DNA from: Kofleriaceae bacterium
Lineage (GTDB): Bacteria > Myxococcota_A > Polyangia > Haliangiales > Haliangiaceae
Length of the DNA stretch: 64,000 nucleotides
Direction: 5' to 3'
NCBI GenBank assembly: GCA_018057825.1
Contig: JAGPCY010000003.1
Location: 58,070 to 122,069 of the forward strand
The position numbers were made by a program, and so were the translations under genes. The notes beneath the pieces were generated by a model, which saw only the letters and a list, made by a program, of their open reading frames with translations, was not told the DNA's origin and did no database searches. This document shows, one piece after another, positions 33,580-43,742 of this stretch (position 1 is its first letter; each line of letters begins with the position of its first letter).

Positions 33580-35846
33580 GGCGCCGTCGGCAGCCCGAGG
33601 TGCGCGCGGAAGAACTCGATCTGCTTGGTCAGGAGCGCGGCCTCCGAGGTCGGGTCGGCCATCATGTGGGTGCCCGACATCGCGACGAACTCGAAGGGCT
33701 TGCCGGCCGCGAAGAGCGCCTCGGTCAAGGCCAGCGAGTGGGCGGCGTAGACGTTGTCGTCGGTCATGCCGTGGATGAGCAGGAGCGGCCGGCTCGACGA
33801 CGCGGCGTTGACGACCGCGCTCGTGGCGTCGTAGCCGGTCGGGTTCTGGTCCGGGGTCCCCATGTACCGCTCGGTGTACGCGGTGTCGTAGAGCCGCCAG
33901 TCGGTGACCGGGGCGCCGGCGATCGCGGCCTTGAACATGTCGGGCGCGCGCTGCACCGCCATGGCCGCGAAGTAGCCGCCGAAGGACCAGCCGACCGCGC
34001 CGACCCGCGCCAGATCGAGCTCGCGGTGCTTGGCGCCCAGGCGGGTGAGGATCTCGACCTGATCGGCCATCGGCACGGTGATCAGATCGCGGGCGATCGC
34101 GCGCTCCCAGGCCATGCCCCGACCGGGCGTACCGCGGCCATCGCCGCGCACGACGATGAAGCCGGTATCGGCGAGGAGCTGATCCTTCCAGTAGGCGCGC
34201 GGGTTGCGCGTGACGGTCGTGACCCCGGGGCCGGCGTAGACCTGCAGCACGACCGGGTAGCGCTTGCTTGGATCGAAGTTGCGCGGCCGGGTCACCGCGG
34301 TCCAGTAGGTGCGGTCCTTGGCGGCGACCTCCTCGACGACCGTGGTCGGCAAGGCCGGGCCGTCCTCGGCGACCGACGGCACCACCGCGACCACGGTGCC
34401 GTCGCGCCGGACCACGGTCTGGCTGCGCTTGCCGTCGGCGCCGTTGGCGACGATCAGGCGAGTGCCGCCCTTGGGCGCGACGCCGATCGCGTGGGTGCCG
34501 CGGGCGTCGGTGCGGCGAGTCGGCGCGGCGCCGGGCGCGACGCTCCACACCTGGCTGTCGACCGGCGTGCCGGCGACGAACCAGATCTCGCCGGTGTCGT
34601 CGTCGACGCCGAACTGGCCGCCGAAGCCGTAGTCGGGGCCGATCACCGTGCCCTGGAGCTTGCCGTCGGCGCCGTAGCGCTCGAGGGCCCAGCCGTCAGC
34701 GTGCTCGCGGGTCCACAGGAAGCTCTTGCCGTCGGCCGCCCACACCGGGCCACCGCTGGTGTTGAGCCAGGCCGGGTTGGTCTCGGTGAGGAGCGTGGTG
34801 GTCTTGCCGGTCGCGGGATCGATCGCCAGGACCCGCAGCTCGGTCTGGGCGCGGTTCAAGACCACCATGGTCGGCGCGCCAGCCTTGGGCCAGCCGACGT
34901 GGTGGACGTACGGGAAGGCGGCGGCGTCCCAGGTGATCGCGGTCGGCTTGCCGCCCTTGACCGCGTGGATCGCGAAGCCGACGGTGGCGTTGGTGGTGCC
35001 GGCCCGCGGGTAGCGGAACGGGGTCGGCGCCTGATCGGGGTGGCGCGGGTTGGCGACGTAGAGCGTGTCGACCTTGCTGTCGTCGGTGCGCTGGATGATC
35101 AGGCGATCGCCGGTCGGCGCCCACCACATGCCGGCGGTGCGATCGAGCTCCTCGGCGGCGACGAACTCGGCGTTGCCGAACGAGACGTCGGGGCCGGGTG
35201 ACGCGGTCAGCTTGGTCGGCTTGCCGCCGTCGACGCCGACCACCCACACGTCGCGATCGCGGATGAAGGCGACCCGCTTGCCGTCGGGCGCCAGCAGCGG
35301 GCTGTCGGGATAGCCGCCGCCGATCGCGACCGCCTTGGCGGCGCCGGTCGCCCGGTCGAGGATGAACAGCTCGCTGCCCAGCGGGATGAGGAGGCGGGCG
35401 CCGTCGCGATCGGCGCTGACCGAGACGATGCCGCGCAGCGCCATGCGCAGGCGCTCGCGCTTGGCCTTCTCGGCGGCCGAGAGCTGGACGTCGGTGCTCT
35501 TGACCAGATCGCCGGCCGACGCCAGCTTGCGGACCGCGCCGGTGGCGGCGTCGAGCTCGAACAGCTCGGCCACGTAGCTGCGCGGTCCGGTGCGGAGGAA
35601 CAGCACGTCGCCGTCGGGCAGGAGCGCGACCGGGCGCGGCGTGCCGAGGTTGTAGCTGCGGGTCGCGGCCAGCTCGGAGATCGCCTCGCGGTCGATGGCC
35701 GGCGGCGCGGGCGCCGGGGGCGGGGCGACCGGCTCGTCGACGAACGCCGGCTCGACCGGCGAGGCAGCCGCTCCCGGGGGGCAGCGCGGCGCGGGCGGAT
35801 GACTGCAGGCGGCGAGGACCAGGGCGAGGGCGGCGAGGCGCTTCAC
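33576..35846 (-). CDS. S9-family prolyl oligopeptidase / dipeptidyl peptidase IV-like lipoprotein
   Basis: 756 residues. The lipoprotein signal ends in VLAACSH, followed by a Pro-rich spacer. Residues 60-480 are a propeller of WD-like blades (TGKTTTLLTETNP, GPVWAADGKSFLWTREH). The C-terminal hydrolase domain carries the nucleophile GWSFGG near 620, the acid in HGMTDDNV and the His in SGTHMM. The enzyme should cleave peptides, typically after Pro, at the cell surface or in the periplasm. It is the first gene of an operon continuing with the TruC-like gene and two FadL-type barrels. Confidence 0.93.
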   Translation of the reverse strand: MKRLAALALVLAACSHPPAPRCPPGAAASPVEPAFVDEPVAPPPAPAPPAIDREAISELAATRSYNLGTPRPVALLPDGDVLFLRTGPRSYVAELFELDAATGAVRKLASAGDLVKSTDVQLSAAEKAKRERLRMALRGIVSVSADRDGARLLIPLGSELFILDRATGAAKAVAIGGGYPDSPLLAPDGKRVAFIRDRDVWVVGVDGGKPTKLTASPGPDVSFGNAEFVAAEELDRTAGMWWAPTGDRLIIQRTDDSKVDTLYVANPRHPDQAPTPFRYPRAGTTNATVGFAIHAVKGGKPTAITWDAAAFPYVHHVGWPKAGAPTMVVLNRAQTELRVLAIDPATGKTTTLLTETNPAWLNTSGGPVWAADGKSFLWTREHADGWALERYGADGKLQGTVIGPDYGFGGQFGVDDDTGEIWFVAGTPVDSQVWSVAPGAAPTRRTDARGTHAIGVAPKGGTRLIVANGADGKRSQTVVRRDGTVVAVVPSVAEDGPALPTTVVEEVAAKDRTYWTAVTRPRNFDPSKRYPVVLQVYAGPGVTTVTRNPRAYWKDQLLADTGFIVVRGDGRGTPGRGMAWERAIARDLITVPMADQVEILTRLGAKHRELDLARVGAVGWSFGGYFAAMAVQRAPDMFKAAIAGAPVTDWRLYDTAYTERYMGTPDQNPTGYDATSAVVNAASSSRPLLLIHGMTDDNVYAAHSLALTEALFAAGKPFEFVAMSGTHMMADPTSEAALLTKQIEFFRAHLGLPTAP

Positions 35847-35903
35847 CCGGGCAGTCTATGCCGTTTTCTTGCCCGCGGCCGCGCCGACTCCGACGATCGG
35901 GCC

Positions 35904-36302
35904 ATGAGCCAACGCCTGCCCACCCACCGCGGCGAGGGCGACGCGCGCCGCCGACGCAGCGACGAGCCCTCGCTGGCCCTGCACTTCCAGCTCGCCGCCT
36001 GCTGCGACGATGGCGAGGTCGCCGCGATGGCGATGGCCGACGACGACGGCACGCCCCTGGCCCTGGCCGGGGAGTTCGCGGCCTGCCGCGAGGTCGCGTC
36101 GAAGCTGGCCCGGGTCGCCGCGCGCATCTACTCCGCCGAGTACACCGCGCTCACGCCCGGCGAGCGCTGGGATGTCACGATGCGCCGGGTCGCCACCGGC
36201 CGCGGCGACGTCATCGTGTGCGCCGTCGGCGGCAGCTCGACCGAGCGCCGTCGCCACATCGATCGCAGCGCCGCCGCCGCCCAGCGCATCCTCGCGGCCT
36301 AG
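35904..36302 (+). CDS. Small hypothetical protein
   Basis: 132 residues from ATG 35904, not recognised. After a basic N-terminal 20 residues it is a single compact alpha/beta domain: SLALHFQLAACCDDG, VAAMAMADDDG, then helices and the strand DVIVCAVGGSS. This pattern is reminiscent of roadblock-like folds, but the match is too weak to name. No signal peptide. Divergent from the S9 peptidase gene, with 57 bases between, so promoters must overlap there. Confidence 0.65.
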   Translation: MSQRLPTHRGEGDARRRRSDEPSLALHFQLAACCDDGEVAAMAMADDDGTPLALAGEFAACREVASKLARVAARIYSAEYTALTPGERWDVTMRRVATGRGDVIVCAVGGSSTERRRHIDRSAAAAQRILAA

Positions 36303-36310
36303 TCCACCGC

Positions 36311-36412
36311 GGCCTCCGCCTCGGCCTCGGTCTCGGTCTCCGTCTCGGTCTCCGTCTCGGTCTCGGTCTCGGTCTCGGCCTCGGCCTCGGTCTCGGTCTC
36401 TGCCTCCGTCCC
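36311..36412. repeat. Hexamer tract 5 (inverse orientation)
   Basis: About 17 units of CTCGGT/CTCGGC/CTCCGT, the reverse complement of the GAGACC type. It lies between the convergent genes ending at 36302 (+) and 36420 (-). Confidence 0.92.
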
Positions 36413-36419
36413 CGCCGCT

Positions 36420-37781
36420 CTATCTCCCCGACGGCGCCTGCCAGCGCAGCGCTCCGCTCCCGGTCGGCGCCGCCGCCAGCACCCGGCCGCGGGCGTCGAC
36501 CGCCAGGGCGTCGACCGCCAGGGTCGAGGCCAGGACCCCGGCCTCGAGGTCGATCAGGTAGCGGCCGTACAGCAGCCAGCGACCGGCGGCGCCGATCACC
36601 TCGGGGGGCGGCGGCCGGGTCCCGGTGCGGCGCGCGCCGGTCACGGTGTCGACGGTGACCGCGGCGGCGATGCGCGGGAGCGCCAGCTCCTGATGGCGCG
36701 GCGGGGTCGCGGGCTCCGCGCTCAGGTGATCGAGCCACAGCCCGTCGGGGGCGAGGCGCACGACGACCCGATCGTCGTGCCACAGCGGCGGGTTCGAGTA
36801 CGTCGAGAAGCTGGCGCCGCCGATCAGATCGACGCACGCGCCGTGGATGCACACCACCCGCTGCCCCAGGCGCAGCGGATCGAGGATGCTGGGCTCGGCG
36901 AAGGCGTTCTGACGGGTGTGGCCGCCGACCGCGCGGGTGAACCCGCCGGGGCCCGCGACCTGATTGTCGCCCTTGCCGCACCGCACCAGCACCCGCGGCG
37001 GCGACGCCAGGGCCGCGACCACCTCGGCGGCGCAGCTCGCCGGCACGACCACCTCGCCGTCGAGGGTGACCTCGCCGGTCGCGGTGATGCCGACCTCGGG
37101 ACCCAGGCGCGGCGCCTCGGCGGTCGCGGTCGGATCGAGGTCCAAGGTCGACGGCGGCGCGCCGAGGCCCAGGCCGTCGTGGGGCGCGCACTTCTCGTCG
37201 AGGAGCGCGCCGAGCTGACCGGGCCAGAGCTGGGCCCAGCGACCGTCGCGCAAGGTCAGCGCCGCCGGCGCGCGCTCGCCGTGGACCACCCGGCGCGGCG
37301 CGACCCCGGGATCGAGCACCGCGATCTCGCCGGGCCAGGCGACCGCGATCCGTCGGGTCTTGGGGTCGAGGGCGGCGGCCGCCGCCGGACCCAGGCGGCG
37401 CTCGGTGCGCGCCGCGGCGTCGACGTGGAAGAGCCCGCCGTCGCGGACGAACACGACGTCGTCCGGCCCATGGGCGATCAGGCGATCGATCGGCGCGCCG
37501 GGACCGGTCCCGACCACCAGGCGCGGCGCGCCGCCGACGCACAGCGCGACCCACGCGCCGGTGGCTCCGGCGGCGATCACGGTGGTCGGTCCGCCGTCGC
37601 CGACGTCGTCGGTGGCCGCCGACGGCAGCGGCTTCGCCGGGCCCGGTCCGGTCGGCACGGTCGGCGCCGTGGCCGGAGTCGCCGACGGTGGCGCCGCCGA
37701 TGGGCGACGACGCTCGTCGCAACCCGCGGCGCTCGCGAGCACCAGCGCCGCCGCCGCGATCGACTTCGCGCCGGCGTTCAC
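36420..37781 (-). CDS. Propeller-like lipoprotein of the radical SAM operon
   Basis: 453 residues from GTG 37781, overlapping the radical SAM stop (GTGA). The signal peptide ends in ASAAGCDE, followed by an Ala/Pro/Thr spacer. Repeating strand units such as TGAWVALCVGGAPRLVV, PDDVVFVRDGGLFHVD and TRRIAVAWPGEIAVLD suggest a beta-propeller. Six or so Cys residues (CAPHDG, PASCAAEV, VRCGKG, VCIHGACVD) may form disulfides. Sharing a tight operon with a maturase, it could be a client or an anchor, but nothing proves this. Confidence 0.8.
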   Translation of the reverse strand: MNAGAKSIAAAALVLASAAGCDERRRPSAAPPSATPATAPTVPTGPGPAKPLPSAATDDVGDGGPTTVIAAGATGAWVALCVGGAPRLVVGTGPGAPIDRLIAHGPDDVVFVRDGGLFHVDAAARTERRLGPAAAAALDPKTRRIAVAWPGEIAVLDPGVAPRRVVHGERAPAALTLRDGRWAQLWPGQLGALLDEKCAPHDGLGLGAPPSTLDLDPTATAEAPRLGPEVGITATGEVTLDGEVVVPASCAAEVVAALASPPRVLVRCGKGDNQVAGPGGFTRAVGGHTRQNAFAEPSILDPLRLGQRVVCIHGACVDLIGGASFSTYSNPPLWHDDRVVVRLAPDGLWLDHLSAEPATPPRHQELALPRIAAAVTVDTVTGARRTGTRPPPPEVIGAAGRWLLYGRYLIDLEAGVLASTLAVDALAVDARGRVLAAAPTGSGALRWQAPSGR

Positions 37782-39037
37782 CGCGGCTCCGGCCCGCGCC
37801 GCCGCGGCCGGCGATCGAGCTGCACCAGGGCGTCGCCGACGACCGCACCGGGGTCGGGGGCGTCGAGGGGCTCGACCTCGATCGTGAAGGTCCCGCCGTC
37901 GAAGGGCAGACCGTCGGCCGGCGTCGCCGAGACCAAGCGCTCGCGCAGGCCGCGCTTGGCGAAGCTGCGCGCGCGGTAGTGGCAGTACGGGTTATTGCCA
38001 GGTCGACCCAGGATCGCGTGGGCGGTGAAGGTGCAGCCGCCCAGGCACTCGGCGGCGAAGTCGCAGGTCCGGCAGTAGCCCCACAGCGCGTCGACGGTGC
38101 GGCCGCGGTTCCACGTCAGCTCGGGCGCGTCGCGCCAGATCGTCGCCAGCGGCGCGTCGCGCAGGTTGCCGCCGACGTAGGCCGCGGTCTGGAGCGACGG
38201 GCAGCCCTTGACCGCGCCGTCGGACTCGATGCCCATGACGTACTTGCCGGCCTGACAGCCGCGCCAGTGATCCCGATCGTCGGCGCCGAGCGAACGCAGG
38301 AGCGTCTCCTCGGGGCCGAAGTAGCCGAGGTTGTTGCCGGGCATGACGGTGATGCCATCGGCGCGGGCCTGGCGCTTGAGCGCGGCGATCCGCGGCACCA
38401 GGTCGAGCAGATCCCACGGCTGCAGCACCATCGCCACGCGATCGGCGGCCCGGCCCAGCGGCGCGGTGAGCTGCACCTGCCAGGCGCGCACGCCGGCGTC
38501 GCGCAACACCAGGTACAGCGCCTCGAGATCGTCGCGGTTACTGCGGTTCAGGTTGGTGTTGGCGGAGATCGCCACGCCGGCCGCCCGCAGGTTGGCCAGC
38601 GCCGCCAGGCCGTCGGCGAAGCTGCCGACGCGCGCGCGCATGCGATCGTGAGCCGGCGCCAGGCCATCGATCGACACCGAGGCCTGGGCCAGGCCGGCCG
38701 CGGCCAGCTCGCGGGCCAGCTCCACGGTCACGCCGCGCCCGCCGGTGGTCATGCCGACCCGGACCCCGCGCGCGACCAGGGCCCGGATCACGTCACGGCA
38801 GCCGTCATGGAGGTAGGCCTCGCCGCCGATCAGGATGACCTCGCGGGTGCCGGCGTCGGCGAGCTGGCCGGCCACCGCCACCGCCTCGTCGGTCGAGAGC
38901 TCGCGGTCGCGCGCCACCCCGGCCCGCGAGCCGCAGTGCGTGCAGGCGTGATCGCACGCCAGGGTCAGCTCCCACACGACGTAGATCGGCGCGTGGGTCG
39001 ACCGCACCACGTCGAGGCGGCGCCGGTGGGTGGTCAC
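37778..39037 (-). CDS. Radical SAM/SPASM peptide-maturase-like protein
   Basis: 419 residues from GTG 39037, overlapping the stop of the MopE-like gene. Cys 28, Cys 32 and Cys 35 (CDHACTHC) hold the SAM-binding [4Fe-4S] cluster. IGGEAYLHD, the GGEP-like element, and VSIDGLAPAHDRMR follow as in SPASM maturases. The C-terminal SPASM region has GCQAGKYVMGIESDGAVKGC, YCRTCDFAAECLGGCTF and GNNPYCHYRA, giving Cys for auxiliary clusters. Such enzymes modify ribosomally made peptides or proteins, or mature enzyme cofactors. The substrate is not identified; the membrane protein encoded immediately upstream is the closest candidate. I recall a similar myxobacterial maturase family linked to short peptides, but no short precursor is visible next to it. 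Confidence 0.9.
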   Translation of the reverse strand: MTTHRRRLDVVRSTHAPIYVVWELTLACDHACTHCGSRAGVARDRELSTDEAVAVAGQLADAGTREVILIGGEAYLHDGCRDVIRALVARGVRVGMTTGGRGVTVELARELAAAGLAQASVSIDGLAPAHDRMRARVGSFADGLAALANLRAAGVAISANTNLNRSNRDDLEALYLVLRDAGVRAWQVQLTAPLGRAADRVAMVLQPWDLLDLVPRIAALKRQARADGITVMPGNNLGYFGPEETLLRSLGADDRDHWRGCQAGKYVMGIESDGAVKGCPSLQTAAYVGGNLRDAPLATIWRDAPELTWNRGRTVDALWGYCRTCDFAAECLGGCTFTAHAILGRPGNNPYCHYRARSFAKRGLRERLVSATPADGLPFDGGTFTIEVEPLDAPDPGAVVGDALVQLDRRPRRRGPEPR

Positions 39038-39474
39038 GGCGCCGGCGGATCGACCGCGATCGCTTTGACCGGCGTCGCCGGGTCGGGGGGCGCGGCCGCC
39101 GGATCGGTCGCGACCGCCGCCGGGGTCGCCGGTGACTGTGGAGGTGCCGGCGCCGCGGGATCGGCCCAGCCGTCTGCGCCATCGCAGTTCTGATCGACGC
39201 CGTCGCCGAATCGATCGGCGGCGCCGGGGAAGATGTCGGCGCGGGCGTCATCGCAGTCGTCGGCCGCGCCATCGCCGTCGCGATCGGTCAGGTTGGGGCC
39301 CATCGGCCGCCCGATCATCCCGTAGCAGGCCATGAGCGTCATGAGGGCCGCGCCCGCGGTGGCGACCCGCGCGACGCCGCGCCAGCCGCGCCGGACCGGC
39401 CGATCGCAGTGCGGACACGAGGCCCGCCCGGCCGGGATCAGGCCGTCACAGGCGCGACACGACGACAAGCTCAT
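39034..39474 (-). CDS. Zinc-ribbon membrane protein with MopE-like metal-binding motif
   Basis: 146 residues. An N-terminal zinc ribbon (Cys 6, 9, 20, 23) faces the cytoplasm, followed by one transmembrane segment (about 33-52). The outer part has a thrombospondin-type-3-like DRDGDG, then CDDARADIFPGAADRFGDG and VDQNCDGADG. This closely follows the putative metal-binding motif of MopE-type proteins (DCDD ... PGA ... DGxDxNCDG). The last 45 residues are Ala/Pro-rich. It is coupled to the radical SAM gene by a GTGA overlap. Methylococcus MopE carries a modified Trp (kynurenine) at its copper site, so a modifying enzyme next door is notable, but any link is speculative. Confidence 0.8.
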   Translation of the reverse strand: MSLSSCRACDGLIPAGRASCPHCDRPVRRGWRGVARVATAGAALMTLMACYGMIGRPMGPNLTDRDGDGAADDCDDARADIFPGAADRFGDGVDQNCDGADGWADPAAPAPPQSPATPAAVATDPAAAPPDPATPVKAIAVDPPAP

Positions 39475-39504
39475 GCCGGACGAACGTACCGCGCCGGTCG
39501 CGAC

Positions 39505-42297
39505 TTACGCACGGGGTTTCCGCCGCCGCGTGACCAGGGCCGCGGCCGCCACCAGCGCCAGGGCGATCGGCCCCCGCGGGTCCGCGCCGGTCGAGCAGCA
39601 GCCGCCGTCTTCGGGCGGCGGATCCTCGAGGGCGCACCGCTCGGAGCAGCCGTCGCCCGCCGTGGTGTTGCCGTCGTCACACGACTCGCCAGCCTCGACC
39701 GCGTTGTTGCCACACACCGGCGGGCCGTCGCCGGCCACGTACAGGCACACGTCGTCGAGGTTCCAGCCCCCGAAGTGTACGCCCTCGTCGGTGGCCAGGC
39801 GGAACTCGACGGTCACCGCGCCATCGGCCGCCGCCGGTCCCAGGTCGAGATCGATCTCGCGCCACTCGCGATCGAGGGTGTGGACCTGGCCGTCGGGCCC
39901 CGGGCTCGCGAAGTTGCGCCAGATCACCGCGCCGTCGGCGGCGATCGCCGCGGTGTCGTAGAAGCCGTCCTCGATCGCCAGCCAGCGCTTGAAGCGCAGG
40001 CGGACCTGGCTGTAGCCGCGCACGTCGAAGGTCGGCGAGGTCAGGCGCTCGACCGACGACCGCTGGTAGACGCCGTCACCGCGCAGGTCGGTGCCGACGA
40101 TGTTGGCGCCGCTGGCCGCGGTCAGCGGATCGCCGTTGCCCAGCGTGCCGGCCGGCCGGCCCCAGTCCCAGTCGTCGTTGCCGGCGGTGGCGGCGTGGGT
40201 CCAGCCGGCGGCGAAGGGGTCGGCCTCGAAGTCGGTGCACGCCACCGCGCGCAGGTCGCCGACGTAGAAGCGGTAGCTCGGGTCACCGGGGTTATCGGGG
40301 AAGCGCAGGCTCGCGCCGCCGGCGAGGGTGACCTCGATCCGGTACGCGACCTCGGCGCCGGCGTCGGCGGTCGGCAAGGTCGCGGTGAACCCGTCGCTGG
40401 TCGCGCCCATCGCCAGCGCGGTCGGCGCGCCGTCGTCGACCGACCAGAACACCGTCGCGCCGGTCACCATCGGCGCCGCGCACCCGGCGATCGGGTTGAC
40501 CTCGAGGTCGACCTGGAAGCCGCGGCGCACCGGCGGGCGCACGCCGAAGGTGGCGCTGGCGTCGACCAGGCCGTGGGGCGCGAACGCGAGATCGATCGCG
40601 CAGCGGTTGGGCGTGCCGTTGGCGAGGTTGCCGTCGTCGTCGTCGGCCGCCAGGAGCTCCGGGTAGGCGGTGGGCAGATCGCTGGCCCGCCGCAGCACCG
40701 CGTAGAACAAGCGATCGGCCTGGAGGCGCCCGGCGGTTGGGCCCAGCCGGGAGATCAGCTCGCGCCGCAGATCCCACAGCGCGCCGGCCAGGATGAGGCC
40801 GGTCACCTTGGGATCGGTGTCGATGTCGCGCGGCCACTGCCGCTCGAGGCCGGGCGGGTCGAGGTCGCGGACCGGCGCGCCCGAGCCGAGCATCGCCCCG
40901 CGACCGACGCCGGGATCGTCGACCAGGGTGGCGGCGAAGTAGTCGGCCAGGCCCTCGGACAGCGGCACGTCGATCGCGTCCTCGCCGGTCAAGGTGGCCT
41001 GGACGTGCAGCGAGTGCGCGAACTCGTGGGCGACCAGGTCGGCGACCCGCGCGGTGTTCTCGCAGCCCGCGCCGGCGGTCAGGAAGTGGATCGCGTCGCC
41101 GTCGGAGTAGGCGTTGCACGACCCCGGCTCGTTGACGACGACCTCGAGGACCGCGCCGAGCCAGGCCAGGCCGGGATCGAGGCTGCGCGCGAAGTCCTTG
41201 GCGCGGGAGGCGTGGACGAAGCCGCTGACCTGGGCGTCGACCGCCTCGGCCGCGCCCGGGCTCCAGGTCGCGACGCCGCCGTCGGTGATCGACAGCGTGG
41301 TCGCGGCGCGCGCGCCGGCGGCGTTGGTGACCGCGACCCGCGGCCCGGCCAGGCTGGTCGCGAAGCCGAGCGGCCCCACGCCGGGGAAGGTGAAGCGCCC
41401 GGCGTCGTCGGTGGTCGTCGCGCCGCCGACGTCGAGGGTGACCCCGGCCGCCGGGAAGGCCTGGCGCCCGCCGGCCGGGTAGCGGATCGGCGCGTCGTAG
41501 CGCAGCGTGCCGGTGCCGAACCACAGCCGGTCCTCGGCGCCGATCGGCGCGCCGGTGTCGGCGTCGATCGAGACCAGCCACCGCCCGCGCGGCGCCGCCC
41601 GGTCGACCTCGATCAGCCGGGCCAGCCGCGGCCCGCCGTCGGTCGCGACGATCGCCAGGCCGTGGTCGCCGCGCACGGTCGGCCGCGCCGCGCCGCTCGC
41701 GCTCGCCCAGCTCACCGCCGCCGCCGCCGCGGTCGCCCGATCGATCCGCGCGGGCCCGGGCGCCGCGGCGATCGACTGCGCCGACGACCCGAGGACGATC
41801 GCGCGATCGCGCTTCCACACGATCGAGATCGCGCTGCCGCGCACCGGCACGCCGTCGATCTGATGGGCGAACCGCACCGTGCGCAGCTCGCCGTCGGGGC
41901 CATGGACGACGTCGGCGGCCAGCCGCCAGTGCTCGGGCTTGGTCCCGGGCGCCAGCAGCGCCAGCTCGTCGTCGAGGATGGCCCGCGACGCCGCCTGGGC
42001 GATCGCGGGATCGCGGTTGGCCCCCGGGGCGGCGATGCCCTCGCCCCAGATCCGGGCCGGGGTCGCGGTCGCCACGTCCCAGCTCACCTGCCAGGCGCCG
42101 CGGCGCACGGTGAAGGCCTTCCAGGCCGCGGCCCGCGCCGGCGGGGCGTTCCCGTCGAGGATCCGCGGCGCGCGCGCCGCCACGCCGACCGCCGACGCCC
42201 CGGCCACCGACGGGCCGGCCGCCGGCGCGGGACGGCCCTCGGCTCGGGCGACCACCAGCGACGGCACGACCAGGGCGAGCGCGGACCAGCGGGGCAT
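39505..42297 (-). CDS. Secreted M36/M4-like metallopeptidase with DUF4215 and MYXO-CTERM tail
   Basis: 930 residues. The start at 42297 gives a signal peptide (PRWSALALVVPSLVVARA). An N-terminal FTP-like propeptide region (about 60-210) is followed by the catalytic domain. HEFAHSLH near residue 425 gives the HExxH zinc site, and LSEGLADYFAA supplies the third Glu ligand. Then come an Ig-like beta domain and a jellyroll domain (about 680-870). CGNNAVEAGESCDDGNTTAGDGCSERC is one DUF4215 unit. The protein ends CCSTGADPRG, a hydrophobic helix and RRRKPRA, a MYXO-CTERM-like sorting signal cleaved by a myxosortase. It is probably surface-bound after processing. Confidence 0.9.
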   Translation of the reverse strand: MPRWSALALVVPSLVVARAEGRPAPAAGPSVAGASAVGVAARAPRILDGNAPPARAAAWKAFTVRRGAWQVSWDVATATPARIWGEGIAAPGANRDPAIAQAASRAILDDELALLAPGTKPEHWRLAADVVHGPDGELRTVRFAHQIDGVPVRGSAISIVWKRDRAIVLGSSAQSIAAAPGPARIDRATAAAAAVSWASASGAARPTVRGDHGLAIVATDGGPRLARLIEVDRAAPRGRWLVSIDADTGAPIGAEDRLWFGTGTLRYDAPIRYPAGGRQAFPAAGVTLDVGGATTTDDAGRFTFPGVGPLGFATSLAGPRVAVTNAAGARAATTLSITDGGVATWSPGAAEAVDAQVSGFVHASRAKDFARSLDPGLAWLGAVLEVVVNEPGSCNAYSDGDAIHFLTAGAGCENTARVADLVAHEFAHSLHVQATLTGEDAIDVPLSEGLADYFAATLVDDPGVGRGAMLGSGAPVRDLDPPGLERQWPRDIDTDPKVTGLILAGALWDLRRELISRLGPTAGRLQADRLFYAVLRRASDLPTAYPELLAADDDDGNLANGTPNRCAIDLAFAPHGLVDASATFGVRPPVRRGFQVDLEVNPIAGCAAPMVTGATVFWSVDDGAPTALAMGATSDGFTATLPTADAGAEVAYRIEVTLAGGASLRFPDNPGDPSYRFYVGDLRAVACTDFEADPFAAGWTHAATAGNDDWDWGRPAGTLGNGDPLTAASGANIVGTDLRGDGVYQRSSVERLTSPTFDVRGYSQVRLRFKRWLAIEDGFYDTAAIAADGAVIWRNFASPGPDGQVHTLDREWREIDLDLGPAAADGAVTVEFRLATDEGVHFGGWNLDDVCLYVAGDGPPVCGNNAVEAGESCDDGNTTAGDGCSERCALEDPPPEDGGCCSTGADPRGPIALALVAAAALVTRRRKPRA

Positions 42298-42418
42298 CCT
42301 CTTGGTGTCACCCGATCCGCGCCCGGGCGCAACCCGATCGCCGCTGACAGCGGCCAGCCGCCCGCCCCCCGAGGTGCAGGCGCGCGCCATCACCGGCGCG
42401 CCGCTCACCCCGGTTCGG

Positions 42419-43642
<1,224 letters not shown>

Positions 43643-43742
43643 GGATGGCCGGGGTTATCCCGAGGCCCGCGGGATGTCAACGCGCGCGATCGGTTGGGTG
43701 GCGAACTCGCGTCGGCCGCCCCGGCCCTGTAGGATGATCGCG

